From Archivesica marissinica (taxonomy: Eukaryota; Mollusca; Bivalvia; Venerida; Vesicomyidae), in contig CM026390.1 of the NCBI GenBank assembly GCA_014843695.1, forward strand, positions 94,263,975 to 94,327,974: a stretch of DNA of 64,000 nucleotides. Reading direction: 5' to 3'. Of this stretch, positions 22,223 through 33,651 are shown piece by piece; positions within the stretch are counted from its first letter, which is position 1; each line of letters opens with the position of its first letter. Below the pieces are notes generated by a model. The model saw nothing but the letters and a program-made list of their open reading frames with translations. It searched no databases and was not told where the DNA came from. A program made the position numbers and the translations under genes.

Positions 22223-22873
22223 ATTGAACATATCTCCATAAGTACATCTCCATACATACATCTCCATACGTACATCTCCATACATACATCTCCATATGTA
22301 CATCTCCATACGTACATCTCCATACGTACATCTCCATACGTACATCTCCATACATACATCTCCATACATACATCTCCATATGTACATCTCCATACGTACA
22401 TCTCCATACGTACATCTCCATATATACATCTCCACACGTACATCTCCATACGTACATCTCCATATATACATCTCCACACGTACATCTCCACACGTACATC
22501 TCCATACGTACATCTCCATACGTACATCTCCATACATACATACATCTCCATACGTACATCTCCATACATACATACATCTCCATACGTACATCTCCATACG
22601 TACAACTCCATACATACATCTCCATACGTACATCTCCATAAGTACATCTCCATACGTACATCTCCATACATACATCTCCATATGTACATCTTCATATGTA
22701 CATCTCCATGTGTACATCTCCATATGTACATCTCCATACGTACATCTCCATACATACATCTCCATACGTATATCTCCATAGGTACATCTCCATATGTACA
22801 TCTCCATACGTACATTTCCATACATACATCTCCATACGTACATCTCCATACGTACATCTCCATACATACATCA
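22223..22873. repeat. 14-bp minisatellite array
   Basis: About 46 copies of catctccatacgta with cgta/cata/tgta/agta variants and two places with an extra cata (near 22530 and 22567). Three units equal 42 nt, so ORFs with 14-residue repeats appear in several frames of both strands. I do not regard them as genes. Confidence 0.95.
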
Positions 22874-23340
22874 TTCTGTAAGTCAATAATTATACAATGT
22901 AGTCTAACTCCTCAATTACTATTTAGTAGATTTTATTCAAACTTTAACAGATGATCGAACATGACACACACAGTGTTACAAGAGTTATGACCCCTTTTAT
23001 ATTCACATTATACTCTTGGTCTGCAGGAATTATTTCACAACATACAGTACAGTCGATTGGAAATATTGAGCCATAATATAAGACTGTCTGTATTTACATA
23101 CTCCCATGGGCTTCAGTCTTGTACATAGAGTCACATTGACAGCAATGGTTACATACGAGTAGTGACATCACAGCCTATAAATTTGGTGAAGGAAAACCTC
23201 AGATGCCCCTTTCAGCTTTCTTTCAGACACGGATGAGCTACCAACCTTCCACAACTCATCTACATAGCTTCATCACTTAACTTAAAGAATTAAGTCTAAA
23301 TACTACTTTAATGAAAGAATCAGACTCCATGCAGTGATGA
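22874..23340. other. Unique sequence
   Basis: No ORF or element recognised. It separates the 14-bp array from the purine tract. Confidence 0.4.
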
Positions 23341-23421
23341 AACCCAAGAGAGAGGGAGAGGGAGAGAAGAGGGTGAGGGAGGGAGATGAGAGGGAGAGAA
23401 GAGTGAGAGAGGGAGAGAGAG

Positions 23422-23497
<76 letters not shown>

Positions 23498-23778
23498 AGA
23501 GAGGGAGAGAAGAGAGAGAAGAGAGGAGAAGAGAGAGAGAAGAGAGGGAGAGAAGAGAGAGAAGAGGAGAGAGAGAGAGAGAGGAAGGAGAGAGAGGAGA
23601 GAGAGAGAGGAGAGAGAGAGAGGAAGAGAGAGAGAAGAGAGAGAAGAGAGAGAGAAGAGAGGGAAGAGAGTGAGAGAGGGAAGAGAGGGAGAGAAGAGAG
23701 AGAGAGAGAAGAGAGAGAATAGAGAGATATAGAGAGAGGAGAATAGAGAGAGAGAGAGAGAAGAGAGAGAGGGAGAGG

Positions 23779-23809
<31 letters not shown>

Positions 23810-23912
23810 TAGAGGGAGAGAGGGAGAGGGAGAGGGAGAGGAGAGGAGAGAGACAGAGGAGAGGAGAGGAGAGGAGAGGAGAGGAGAGGAGAGGAGAGGA
23901 GAGGAGAGAGAC
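23341..23912 (+). repeat. Polypurine (GA)n/(GGAGA)n microsatellite tract
   Basis: About 570 bp of almost pure A and G on the plus strand. It is mostly (GA)n with gggaga interruptions and ends in about a dozen (GGAGA) pentamers. Mirror-symmetric polypurine DNA of this kind can form triplex (H-DNA) structures. The Ser/Leu-rich and Arg/Glu-rich ORFs here are artefacts of the composition. Confidence 0.95.
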
Positions 23913-24477
23913 AAGTAATTTTCAGTCTGTACAAATTAAGTTCCATCCATACCATTGACACATTCTAACACATTTCATAACAGTATATGCAAAGGCTGAA
24001 CTATTTCACAAGGATTACCATTATGTGTTATGTGAGTTGACATGCTGGCACCTAAGATCACTAATTCCAGCCTAGCATTCCACAAATGCTTGTATTAACC
24101 ATCTGCAAATAAACACAAGCTCCGGTTTGAATTGCCACATTTTATTCCTTGAGTTTTGTACTATCCAGGGGTTGATCAAATACTGGAAAACACACAAGTT
24201 TTAGAGTAGTGGTCCTTGTGGTTGTTTTGTTGTGAACTTATTGAGAAGTGGCTGTTTCAGTTATAACATTTCTCTTTTGTGCTAAGATACAAGCAACCTC
24301 AAGGGTTTGTTTCTTCTCACAATTACTTGAATGTAATCTTGTTCCAGTCGGTGTTAATCTGTCAATATTCCCTGGATTATGAAAGTAAGTTTATGGGCTA
24401 TTACTCTACCTATAAAGCAAATCGGATTAAAACTGACAAAATAAATTGCTTAAGAATCATAATAGTTCAGTTATGAT
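23913..24477. other. Unique sequence
   Basis: Short ORFs only. No supported gene or element. Confidence 0.4.
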
Positions 24478-25560
24478 CCATTTTACTTCTGTGCCATTTG
24501 AAACAAGAATCACAGCTGTTGAATTATTTTCCCTTTTACTTCTGCATCACTTCCAACAAGAATCACAGCTGTTGAATTATTCTCCCTTTTACTTCTGCAT
24601 CACTTCCAACAAGAATCACAGCTGTTGAATTATTCTCCCTTTTACTTCTGCATCACTTCCAACAAGAATCATAGACTGTTGAATTATTCTCCCTTTTACT
24701 TCTGCATCACTTCCAACAAGAATCACAGCTGTTGAATTATTCTCCCTTTTACTTCTGCATCACTTCCAACAACAATCACAGCTGTTGAATTATTCTCTCA
24801 TAGACTTCTGCATCACTTCCAACAACAATCACAGCTGTTGAATTATGCTCTCATAGACTTCTGCATCACTTCCAACAACAATCACAGCTGTTGAATTATG
24901 CTCTCATAGACTTCTGCATCACTTCCAACAACAATCACAGCTGTTGAATTATGCTCTCATAGACTTCTGCATCACTTCCAACAAGAATCTCAGCTGTTGA
25001 ACTATGCTCTCATAGACTTCTGCATCACTTCCAACAAGAATCACAGCTGTTGATTTATTCTCTCATAGACTTCTGCATCACTTCCAACAACAATCACAGC
25101 TGTTGAATATGCTCTCATAGACTTCTGCATCACTTCCAACAACAATCACAACTGTTGAACTATGCTCTCATAGACTTCTGCATCACTTCCAACAAGAATC
25201 TCAGCTGTTGAATTATGCTCTCATAGACTTCTGCATCACTTCCAACAAGAATCTCAGCTGTTGATTTATGCTCTCATAGACTTCTGCATCACTTCCAACA
25301 ACAATCACAGCTGTTGAATTATGCTCTCATTTACTTCTGCATCACTTCCAACAAGATCATAACTGTTGAATTATGCTCTCATTTACTTCTGCATCACTTC
25401 CAACAAGAATCACAGCTGTTGAATTATGCTCTCATTTACTTCTGTATTACTTCTGACAAGAATCACAGCTGTTGAATTATGCTCTCATAGACTTCTGCAT
25501 CACTTCCAACAAGAATCACAGCTGTTGCATTACGTTCACTTTTACATCTGCGTCATTTGC
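24478..25560. repeat. 53-bp minisatellite array with two unit subtypes
   Basis: About 20 copies of a 53-bp unit containing cttctgcatcacttccaac, aatcacagctgttgaatta, then a variable linker. The first five or so copies carry ctcccttttac. Most later copies carry ctctcatagac, and a few ctctcatttac, so the subtypes are spatially blocked. Confidence 0.93.
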
Positions 25561-25576
25561 AACTAGAATCCTAACT

Positions 25577-25686
25577 GTTTAACTCTCATATTTCCAGAGT
25601 TTTCAGTTACAAATACGAAAAACACGATAATGATTTGTCATTGAACTATTTATAGCCTTAATTTCACCCAGAATGAAAGAGTTAAT
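25577..25686 (+). mobile_element. TTAA MITE family 4 (piggyBac-like), short copy
   Basis: Left end ttaactctcatatttccag and right end cccagaatgaaagagttaa are imperfect inverted repeats bounded by TTAA. The right third (actatttatagcctt) matches the element at 44444-44643. Confidence 0.55.
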
Positions 25687-26045
25687 TATGCTCACATTTT
25701 CTTCCGAGTCACGTCAGGCCAACCTGTATTATTATGGCAACCGTCCATATGGTGTAGCATGCACTTTAACTGGTATATAATTCTATATCAGTGTATTTGT
25801 TTCACCAAACGATTGCTTATTTTATGTTATAGGAAAGAACACCGGGATTCTGCAGCATTTTGAAGACTATATTATTTTCAGGTGCTATCGGTATTAGTTT
25901 CATATATATCAAGTTTGGACTATAAAGTAAAAGTAAAGTGAAATGTTTGTTTATTATAATATCACCCCTATTTAAAGGGCCAGCCATTTCTGACTTATGA
26001 CCTCTTTTTATGGACATCAGTACTTCCTGAATCGTATGCTTGTAT
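25687..26045. other. Unique sequence
   Basis: Nothing recognised. Confidence 0.4.
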
Positions 26046-26182
26046 GCCAGGCGCCAGGCCGGTAGGCAATCGGTAACTATTATTTAACTAGCTGGCGGCT
26101 CACCAACCGGCTATATCAGAACGAACCCCTGACGAGATTCGAACCTTCGACCTCCAGCTCCGTAGGTGGCCTTAACCACTTT
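26046..26182 (-). mobile_element. tRNA-derived SINE head, a third family
   Basis: On the minus strand, agtggttaaggccac resembles an A box and gaaggttcgaatctc a B box. These are followed by a non-tRNA body (tgatatagccggttgg). This differs from families A and B, is present once, and is more likely a SINE than a functional tRNA because no acceptor stem closes. Confidence 0.55.
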
Positions 26183-26904
26183 CTTTTATGCTTTCCAATG
26201 AATGATTGAGATTTCTCAGTGAAAAAAAAACTTCATCTCCCACTGTTTTGAAACAGTGAAAGATGGCATTTTCTCTGCCACTGGTTGAATTTCGTATTCA
26301 TGCGTGGTTGGATGTACTTTTGTAGATTAGCTATTTTCTGACAATCATGAACAGTTAATTATAAAGTAATATATTCTAATGAATTTGTTTGGTCTGCAGC
26401 ACAGGCACAATATTTTTTTTGGCCCTAAAGTCATATAGTATGTAATGTGGTCTGGAGGTTTTAATTTTGAAAATTATACCGGAACTATTTCTTATGACGG
26501 ACATTCCCACTAACATAAGTGATTGTGCGGTTGTGTATTGTAGAGAAATGAGGCTCCCGACAGGGGCAGTCAAAATGAATTAAATTTGATAACAACTATT
26601 ATATTAGCCAAAATCATTGGAAATCATAAAAGAAAATGAAACACAATTTTCGGTGACCACTCGATGAAATAAAATCCTATCTTACACTAATAAACACAAA
26701 TATCCCTACTTCTTCACCTCTGCAAAATAGTCAGACCATATGATTGGACCAATGATATTATGTAAGCAAGACAACCTAGCACAGATGCAGGTCAATCAAT
26801 GTATTCAATCATTTAAACTTGTAAATGAGAGACATTACTTGATAAGCATGCTTCACATAACAAGTACCTGAAAGCAAAATTATAGTTACGTCATAAGAAG
26901 TGTG
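26183..26904. other. Unique AT-rich sequence
   Basis: Contains a short palindrome (cactgttttgaaacagtg, about 26243-26260). No gene or element that I can support. Confidence 0.4.
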
Positions 26905-27706
26905 GGACTTTGTAGATTGTTGAATTGCACTCACTAAGCAGCAGACTTTGTAGATTGTTGAATTGCACTCACTAAGCAGCAGACATTGTAGATTGTTGAA
27001 TTGCACTCACTAAGCAGCAGACATTGTAGATTGTTGAATTGCACTCACTAAGCAGCAGACATTGTAGATTGTTGAATTGCACTCACTAAGCAGCAGACAT
27101 TGTAGATTGTTGAATTGCACTCACTAAGCAGCAGACATTGTAGATTGTTGAATTGCACTCACTAAGCAGCAGACATTGTAGATTGTTGAATTGCACTCAC
27201 TAAGCAGCAGACATTGTAGATTGTTGAATTGCACTCACTAAGCAGCAGACTTTGTAGATTGTTGAATTGCACTCACTAAGCAGCAGACATTGTAGATTGT
27301 TGAATTGCACTCACTAAGCAGCAGACATTGTAGATTGTTGTATTGCACTCACTAAGCAGCAGACATTGTAGATTGTTGAATTGCACTCACTAAGCAGCAG
27401 ACATTGTAGATTGTTGAATTGCACTCACTAAGCAGCAGGCATTGTAGATTGTTGTATTGCACTCACTAAGCAGCAGACATTGTAGATTGTTGAATTGCAC
27501 TCACTAAGCAGCAGACATTGTAGATTGTTGAATTGCACTCACTAAGCAGCAGACATTGTAGATTGTTGAATTGCACTCACTAAGCAGCAGACTTTGTAGA
27601 TTGTTGAATTGCACTCACTAAGCAGCAGACATTGTAGATTGTTGAATTGCACTCACTAAGCAGCAGACATTGTAGATTGTTGGATTGCACTCACTAAGCA
27701 GCAGAC
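26905..27706. repeat. 38-bp minisatellite array, highly homogeneous
   Basis: About 21 copies of a 38-bp unit containing cattgtagattgttgaattg and cactcactaagcagcaga. Only scattered single-base variants occur (cattg/ctttg, gaattg/gtattg). Near identity suggests recent expansion. Confidence 0.95.
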
Positions 27707-27724
27707 TTGTATGTTTGCTCTTGC

Positions 27725-27900
27725 TTAGTTTATACAATTTTTTTTAGCCCGATTGCGAAACAAGTTCTTACAACTTATATTAATCGCTCTCGAGACCTCA
27801 ATCCTGATATAATCCATCGCCACGAGGGAGAAGGAAGAGCAATGTAGAATTTAAATGCCTTCTTGCATAAGGGCACCTGGAGCGAACGTGCTTACTGCGC
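27725..27900 (+). mobile_element. Dispersed repeat D, copy 2
   Basis: Same landmarks as the inverted copy at 12090-12268: gtttataca, gattgcgaaacaagttc, ttacaactta, gagggagaaggaag, aatttaaatgccttc and aagggcacc. Confidence 0.6.
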
Positions 27901-27935
27901 TATTATGACTTGCTCTTGCTTAAAAAAGGCACTGG

Positions 27936-27996
27936 GCACGTGGGCGTCTCCCGTGGGCATCTCCCATGGGTGTCTCCCGTGGGCATCTCCCATCTC
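27936..27996. repeat. 13-bp short tandem repeat
   Basis: About four to five copies of a 13-bp unit, gtgggcatctccc, with minor variants. Confidence 0.75.
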
Positions 27997-28242
27997 CGTG
28001 CACGATAGAGGGACAAGAATAAAATTTAGATACACCAAAACATTTATTGGTATCCTATATTTGTTCACAAATACGTAGATAAGAGTGTTTGAGACAAGTT
28101 CCTTTATTCAAATAGAGGGAAAATATGTCATATGTGTACCAATGCATTAACATTTATTTTAGAAAACTTAATTTTACCAAAGGTTATAATAGAATCTATA
28201 CTTACTTTATTATTTCATGGACTAAATTGTTAGACTAAATTG

Positions 28243-28753
28243 TTAAAGCGACACTACATCAGTGAAAATGCATATTTATATAGAATGTAATTTCGTATTA
28301 TATGGTATAATATTTTCCCAAATATTTGCCTCAAAAACTGAATATTTCAACTAATAAACAAGCGTCGAATACGCCGTTTGTTGACATATCAAAATAATGT
28401 AAATATGGTCGGCATACATGCGTGACGCAACCTGTGTATCTCGAATAAAGAGATTTATGGTACAGATTTATTTGTTGACTAATCTTAGTTAAATTTATTG
28501 TCTCTAAGCGACAGTATCAAGCGTTTAGTATTGACTACAATGACAACGAAATGTCAATTCAGGAGCGTGAATGACTGATATATGAAATCCTACAATCACT
28601 TTTGAAAATTTGTAGACCATAAAAACACTGTTTATTGATTCAATGTTAGTGTTCGAATGTATTCTGAAGAATTTGTAGTAGCAATGCATTTATACAATTT
28701 GTTTATTTATACAATACATTGTTTTGGCTTTTTGTGATGTAATGTCGCTTTAA
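28243..28753 (+). mobile_element. TTAA element family 3 (piggyBac-like MITE), complete copy
   Basis: 511 bp bounded by TTAA with ends ttaaagcgacactacatc and gatgtaatgtcgctttaa. It is colinear with 17094-17627 apart from small gaps. No coding capacity. Confidence 0.85.
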
Positions 28754-29230
28754 ACTAAATTGTTAAAACCTTTCATAGGTGTTGGTTACAAATGTTCTAT
28801 AAACAGCTTCGACCTTTTCATCTTGAAGCTTTCTATCATGGCTAGATCGTTCCTAAATACCCATTTAATTAAAAATTATAATCTGTGCTTTTAAAATTTG
28901 AAAATTTAATATTAGTTGTAGCTAGAGCAGGAAATATGTGCAGTTCAATCTTATCTTGTCATTCAGAGATGAGTAACAACTTCAGATCATGCTGTTCAGT
29001 TCACAATCCTGTGATGTTAAAGGTAGTTTGAACTGGTCAAGTTATGAAATGGGAGGGGGGATTTTCATTTCAAATTCTACAAGGATGTATACCTTTAGTT
29101 TAAACATATTTTATTTCCCAATATAATACATATTGAACAATCAAACATAATCAGAATACAGAAACAGGATTAGAATGGATGTATACCTTTGTGGGTTATA
29201 TACTTCATTAGTGTTCAATAGAGTACTGCA
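28754..29230. other. Unique sequence
   Basis: Nothing recognised up to the 24-bp array. Confidence 0.4.
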
Positions 29231-30893
29231 GCCAACCCAACATACCACAATTATACCAACCCAACGTACCACAATTATACCAACCCAACATACCACAATT
29301 ATACCAACATACCACAATTATACCAACCCAACGTACCACAATTATACCAACCCAACGTACCACAATTATACCAACCCAACATACCACAATTATACCAACC
29401 CAACATACCACAATTATACCAACCCAACGTACCACAATTATACCAACCCAACATACCACAATTATACCAACCCAACATACCACAATTATACCAACCCAAC
29501 ATACCACAATTATACCAACCCAACGTACCACAATTATACCAACCCAACATACCACAATTATACCAACATACCACAATTATACCAACCCAACGTACCACAA
29601 TTATACCAACCCAACGTACCACAATTATACCAACCCAACATACCACAATTATACCAACCCAACATACCACAATTATACCAACCCAACGTACCACAATTAT
29701 ACCAACCCAACATACCACAATTATACCAACCCAACATACCACAATTATACCAACCCAACATACCACAATTATACCAACATACCACAATTATACCAACCAA
29801 ACGTACCACAATTATACCAACCCAACGTACCACAATTATACCAACATACCACAATTATACCAACCAAATGTACCACAATTATACCAACCCAACATACCAC
29901 AATTATACCAACCAAGCGTACCACAATTATACCAACCCAACATACCACAATTATACCAACCAAACGTACCACAATTATACCAACCCAACATACCACAATT
30001 ATACCAACATACCACAATTATACCAACCCAACATACCACAATTATACCAACCAAACGTACCACAATTATACCAACCCAACATACCACAATTATACCAACC
30101 AAACGTACCACAATTATACCAACCCAACATACCACAATTATACCAACCCAACATACCAAAATTATACCAACCCAACATACCACAATTATACCAACCCAAC
30201 GTACCACAATTATACCAACCCAACGTACCACAATTATACCAACCAAACGTACCACAATTATACCAACCCAACATACCACAATTATACCAACCCAACGTAC
30301 CACAATTATACCAACCCAACGTACCACAATTATACCAACCCAACGTACCACAATTATACCAACCCAACATACCACAATTATACCAACCCAACATACCAAA
30401 ATTATACCAACCCAACATACCACAATTATACCAACCCAACATACCACAATTATACCAACCCAACATACCACAATTATACCAACCCAACATACCAAAATTA
30501 TACCAACCAAACGTACCACAATTATACCAACCCAACATACCACAATTATACCAACCCAACATACCAAAATTATACCAACCCAACATACCACAATTATACC
30601 AACCCAACATACCACAATTATACCAACCCAACATACCACAATTATACCAACCCAACATACCAAAATTATACCAACCAAACGTACCACAATTATACCAACC
30701 CAACATACCACAATTATACCAACCCAACATACCAAAATTATACCAACCCAACATACCACAATTATACCAACCCAACATACCACAATTATACCAACCCAAC
30801 ATACCACAATTATACCAACCAAACGTACCACAATTATACCAACCCAACATACCAAAATTATACCAACCCAGCATACCAAGATTATACCAACCC
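29231..30893. repeat. 24-bp minisatellite array with 19-bp variants
   Basis: About 70 units of ccaacccaacataccac + aattata, with cgtac/catac and cacaa/caaaa variants. Several 19-bp units lack one ccaac. The unit contains no stop in any plus-strand frame. The 596-codon ORF therefore passes through changes of frame (YHNYTNPT to PNVPQLYQ) at the 19-bp units, which argues against selection on a protein. The minus strand is also open in more than one frame. Confidence 0.95.
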
Positions 30894-31001
30894 AGCATTA
30901 AGTACTGGTTAACTGCTGGAGCCTGTCCAGGAAAGGTGTTGTTAGATAAACTGGCGGTCGCTTAAATTGGCAACAGGTAGCGACGTTAAATACATGTAAA
31001 C
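30894..31001 (+). mobile_element. SINE 3' fragment joining family B and family A tails
   Basis: The left part (taagtactggttaactgctg, gtccaggaaaggtgttg) matches the family B copy at 55150-55210. The right part (ggcaacaggtagcgacg, ttaaatacatgtaaac) matches the family A tail. Either the two families share a tail or this is a chimeric copy. It directly abuts the 24-bp array. Confidence 0.6.
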
Positions 31002-31227
31002 TTAAATAATAAAAAAACAAGATTTTTCGTGGTTCAAATTGTAGATAGCACACAAGACAGTGTACTGGAGTGGAATATTTGTTGAGCCAAGTGTGTAAAT
31101 CTCTCCTTATCCTGTTTGCAAATCTTACAGATTTAAAGTATACATAAGATTTTAAGTTTCTTTCACCAGTTGTTTGTATTAAATCTATCTAATGCTAATG
31201 TTGCCATTATGAACATTTAAAATTTTG
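31002..31227. other. Unique sequence
   Basis: Nothing recognised. Confidence 0.35.
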
Positions 31228-31345
31228 TTTAGATTATACCAATTTATTTTAGCTTGATTGCGAAACAAGTTTTTACACCATTAGATTAATGATTACTGTT
31301 GTTCAGATCACATTCCTGACGCAATCAACCACGATATTCAGTAAT
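31228..31345 (+). mobile_element. Dispersed repeat D, copy 3 (partial)
   Basis: Shares ttagattatacc, agcttgattgcgaaacaagt and the following AT-rich part with the copy at 27725, then diverges. The distal half is absent. Confidence 0.5.
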
Positions 31346-31440
31346 ATCCCTATAAAAATGGTTAATTATAAACTTAATATGTCAGTTATTATTATATTAT
31401 TATTTAATCATGTTCATTTATTTAGTCATGATATGTATTT

Positions 31441-31687
31441 TTAACATATTTCATTCTGGATACATTTAAAGGCTTTTACAAACAACATAAATCCAGATCA
31501 GCCACAGCATGATGCTGCATGCTGATCAGGATCTATGTTGTTTGCTACATAGCCAAGTGTCTTAGCAAGATCATTTGAATAGCAAACAGCATAGAGCCTG
31601 ATCAGACGGCATGTTCCATGGTGGCTGATCATGCTCTATGTTCTTTGTAAATACTGTTTGAATGGTATCCAGAATCAAATGGGTTAA
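31441..31687 (+). mobile_element. TTAA MITE family 2 (piggyBac-like), complete copy
   Basis: 247 bp bounded by TTAA. The left end ttaacatatttcattctgga and the right end tccagaatcaaatgggttaa are inverted repeats with a few mismatches. It contains two internal hairpins: catg(a/c)tgctgcatgctgatc, and the gatcagacggcatgttccatgg region. Confidence 0.8.
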
Positions 31688-31970
31688 TTGTGATGTTTAA
31701 TTATGTAAATAAATAACAATTTAAAATATTGCCAACATGAATGCTTTAAAATTGGGACGCAGTCGTCTAAATGCGATATTCTAGTGATAATTACAACATG
31801 GTCGCATCATTGTATGTCACAAAAACACATTTTGAATCCTAAGATATAAGAAAAGTGTTTGTGTAAATGATTGAATACATTATCCCTTGATAGCTAACAA
31901 TATGTCACTTGTGCCTAACATCGTAATATTGCATTCAATGTTCAATCTGTGAAATATAGTTTGATCAATA
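31688..31970. other. Unique AT-rich sequence
   Basis: Nothing recognised. Confidence 0.35.
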
Positions 31971-32640
31971 ACAGAACAGAACAGAACAGATTTTTTATTT
32001 TCAAGACTTGTACATAGTACATCGTCGAAAGGTATACAATATATTATGCATAGTTATTGTCATGTAATGTAAGGATGGCGTATAACAATAGTTAATAGTA
32101 CAATAATATTAATATAATTTCTATCATTCTAATAAGAAAGTTAATCAGTATATTACTGATTACAATTTACGGTAAAGAGGGTGAACATATAGTATACTAA
32201 ATAAGAGTTTGGTTATTCAACAACGTGTTTCTTATGGATATTGCTTCTTTAACATATTTTTATATATATATTATAACACTGAAACAAGCTAAAATTTAAA
32301 ATTCTCAATTTATCATAAAAAAAAATTATCTCAGAATTTTATATTTTTTTGTCTTTATCTCATACGTTTATATTGTTTTATCTGTTAGAAAAAAACCGTC
32401 ACAAAATAAACAGTTGTAAAATGGTGATGTTGCCGCGGATATTTAAATCCCCATTGGTTCGCTGGTTATACAGATGTATCTGAAGCATTGGGTGGAATTT
32501 ATGTCCTATGATAATTTGTTTCCACTTGTTGATTTTATTTTGAGAGTTTAATCGAATAGCAAAAAATGAATTTCTTTGCATTTTTAATTTATCCCCCATT
32601 TCATTACATATATCGTGACATAGGACATGACTACACAATT
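31971..32640 (-). mobile_element. Probable 5'-truncated LINE, 3' end with (TGTTC)n tail
   Basis: On the minus strand the element would end in gaaaataaaaaatctgttct followed by tgttc repeats, a common arrangement for non-LTR retrotransposon 3' ends. Upstream on that strand is a 79-codon ORF (32399-32638) with C..C and H residues early (CSHVLCHDIC). It could be the very C-terminus of an ORF2 protein, but the resemblance is weak. The left and right limits are approximate. Confidence 0.4.
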
Positions 32641-33339
32641 CTTCAATTATAAAAATGATGCAAAATTGGCTTACCTGCTTGTATTCAGTATCCGCTTAAA
32701 CTGAATTAAAGAATACATTTTTCCGGTTCACTAAATATGTTTAAAAGTTTAAAATTAATGAATTCTGTTTGATAGGTTCAGATTTTTGAAATACCCTAGC
32801 AATTAACTAGCATGCAACATGGAATGTTCCCTACTGATTACGGTTGACATGCTACTGATGTTTGTCTTGTCTCTCTCATTGCTTCTATACTGTTTAAATT
32901 GATTTTTTTCATGAATACCGTGCAGATCTTTCCGCAAGTGAGAAATACCGTATCATGGAATTATGTATCGAATATCAAACATTCACATTTGAAGGTTATC
33001 AAAGATTGACTGAATGTACACAACTGTTTAGAATATGATTAACAGAATAAACTGGGATCATCCGGGCTGGAGTGGTTGCATAATTAGATGATCTGATCAG
33101 TCAACATTTACATTTGTAGCGGTAGTGTATTTAATAGAGCCATGCATGGTGCGATCGGGTACTAGGGTACTATATACATTTACTGCTCTACGTATATATT
33201 GGCATGGTCGTATCAGTCTCCGATCCGAAATCTTGTGCAATGATAGTTACGTAAGTAACTTATGCAAGTCATCATGTCATGCTATTTGCAAATTGCAACA
33301 TTTGTTGTGTTCCGTGCAGGGTCTTTAAATTATGTTTGT
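32641..33339. other. Unique sequence
   Basis: One 67-codon ORF without family resemblance. No element recognised. Confidence 0.4.
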
Positions 33340-33564
33340 GTGTTTTACGTTTATTTACCGTTGCTACTGGTTGCCCATATGAGCGATGCCTCCTGGAGAG
33401 ATTAGTCATTTTAGATTTTTGGAGGATAGTGCAATGATACAGAGACCCATTCCAGAGTCTCCTCTGGTTCTTTTACATGCACAGTGTACAGCACCGACAC
33501 AACACCTCGGTTTAAAGTCCCATCTGAAAGACTGTTAATTTTATTAGGGTCAGACGGGGATCGA
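33340..33564 (-). mobile_element. tRNA-derived SINE, family A, head missing
   Basis: Minus-strand copy with tail (ttttacgtttatttacc), body and the attagggtcagacgggg segment. It stops at the edge of the tRNA head (ggatcga). No target-site duplication was seen. Confidence 0.8.
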
Positions 33565-33651
33565 TGTGTGACATCTATCTGTCGTTTATATGTAGGAAAT
33601 ATTTCAGCATTTAATACCATATAATTGAAACTTTCTGCGCTATGTTCATGC

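Noticed and set aside
23303..23961. Ser/Leu-rich and Arg/Glu-rich ORFs
   Set aside because: Direct translation of a (GA)n purine tract.
24478..27706. CRISPR-like regularly repeated units (53 and 38 bp)
   Set aside because: Units are contiguous with no unique spacers, there are no cas genes, and the context is eukaryotic.
29175..30965. 596-codon ORF rich in Tyr, Asn, Pro and Gln
   Set aside because: The 24-bp unit is stop-free in all plus frames, and the ORF switches peptide frame at each 19-bp unit, so there is no sign of protein selection.
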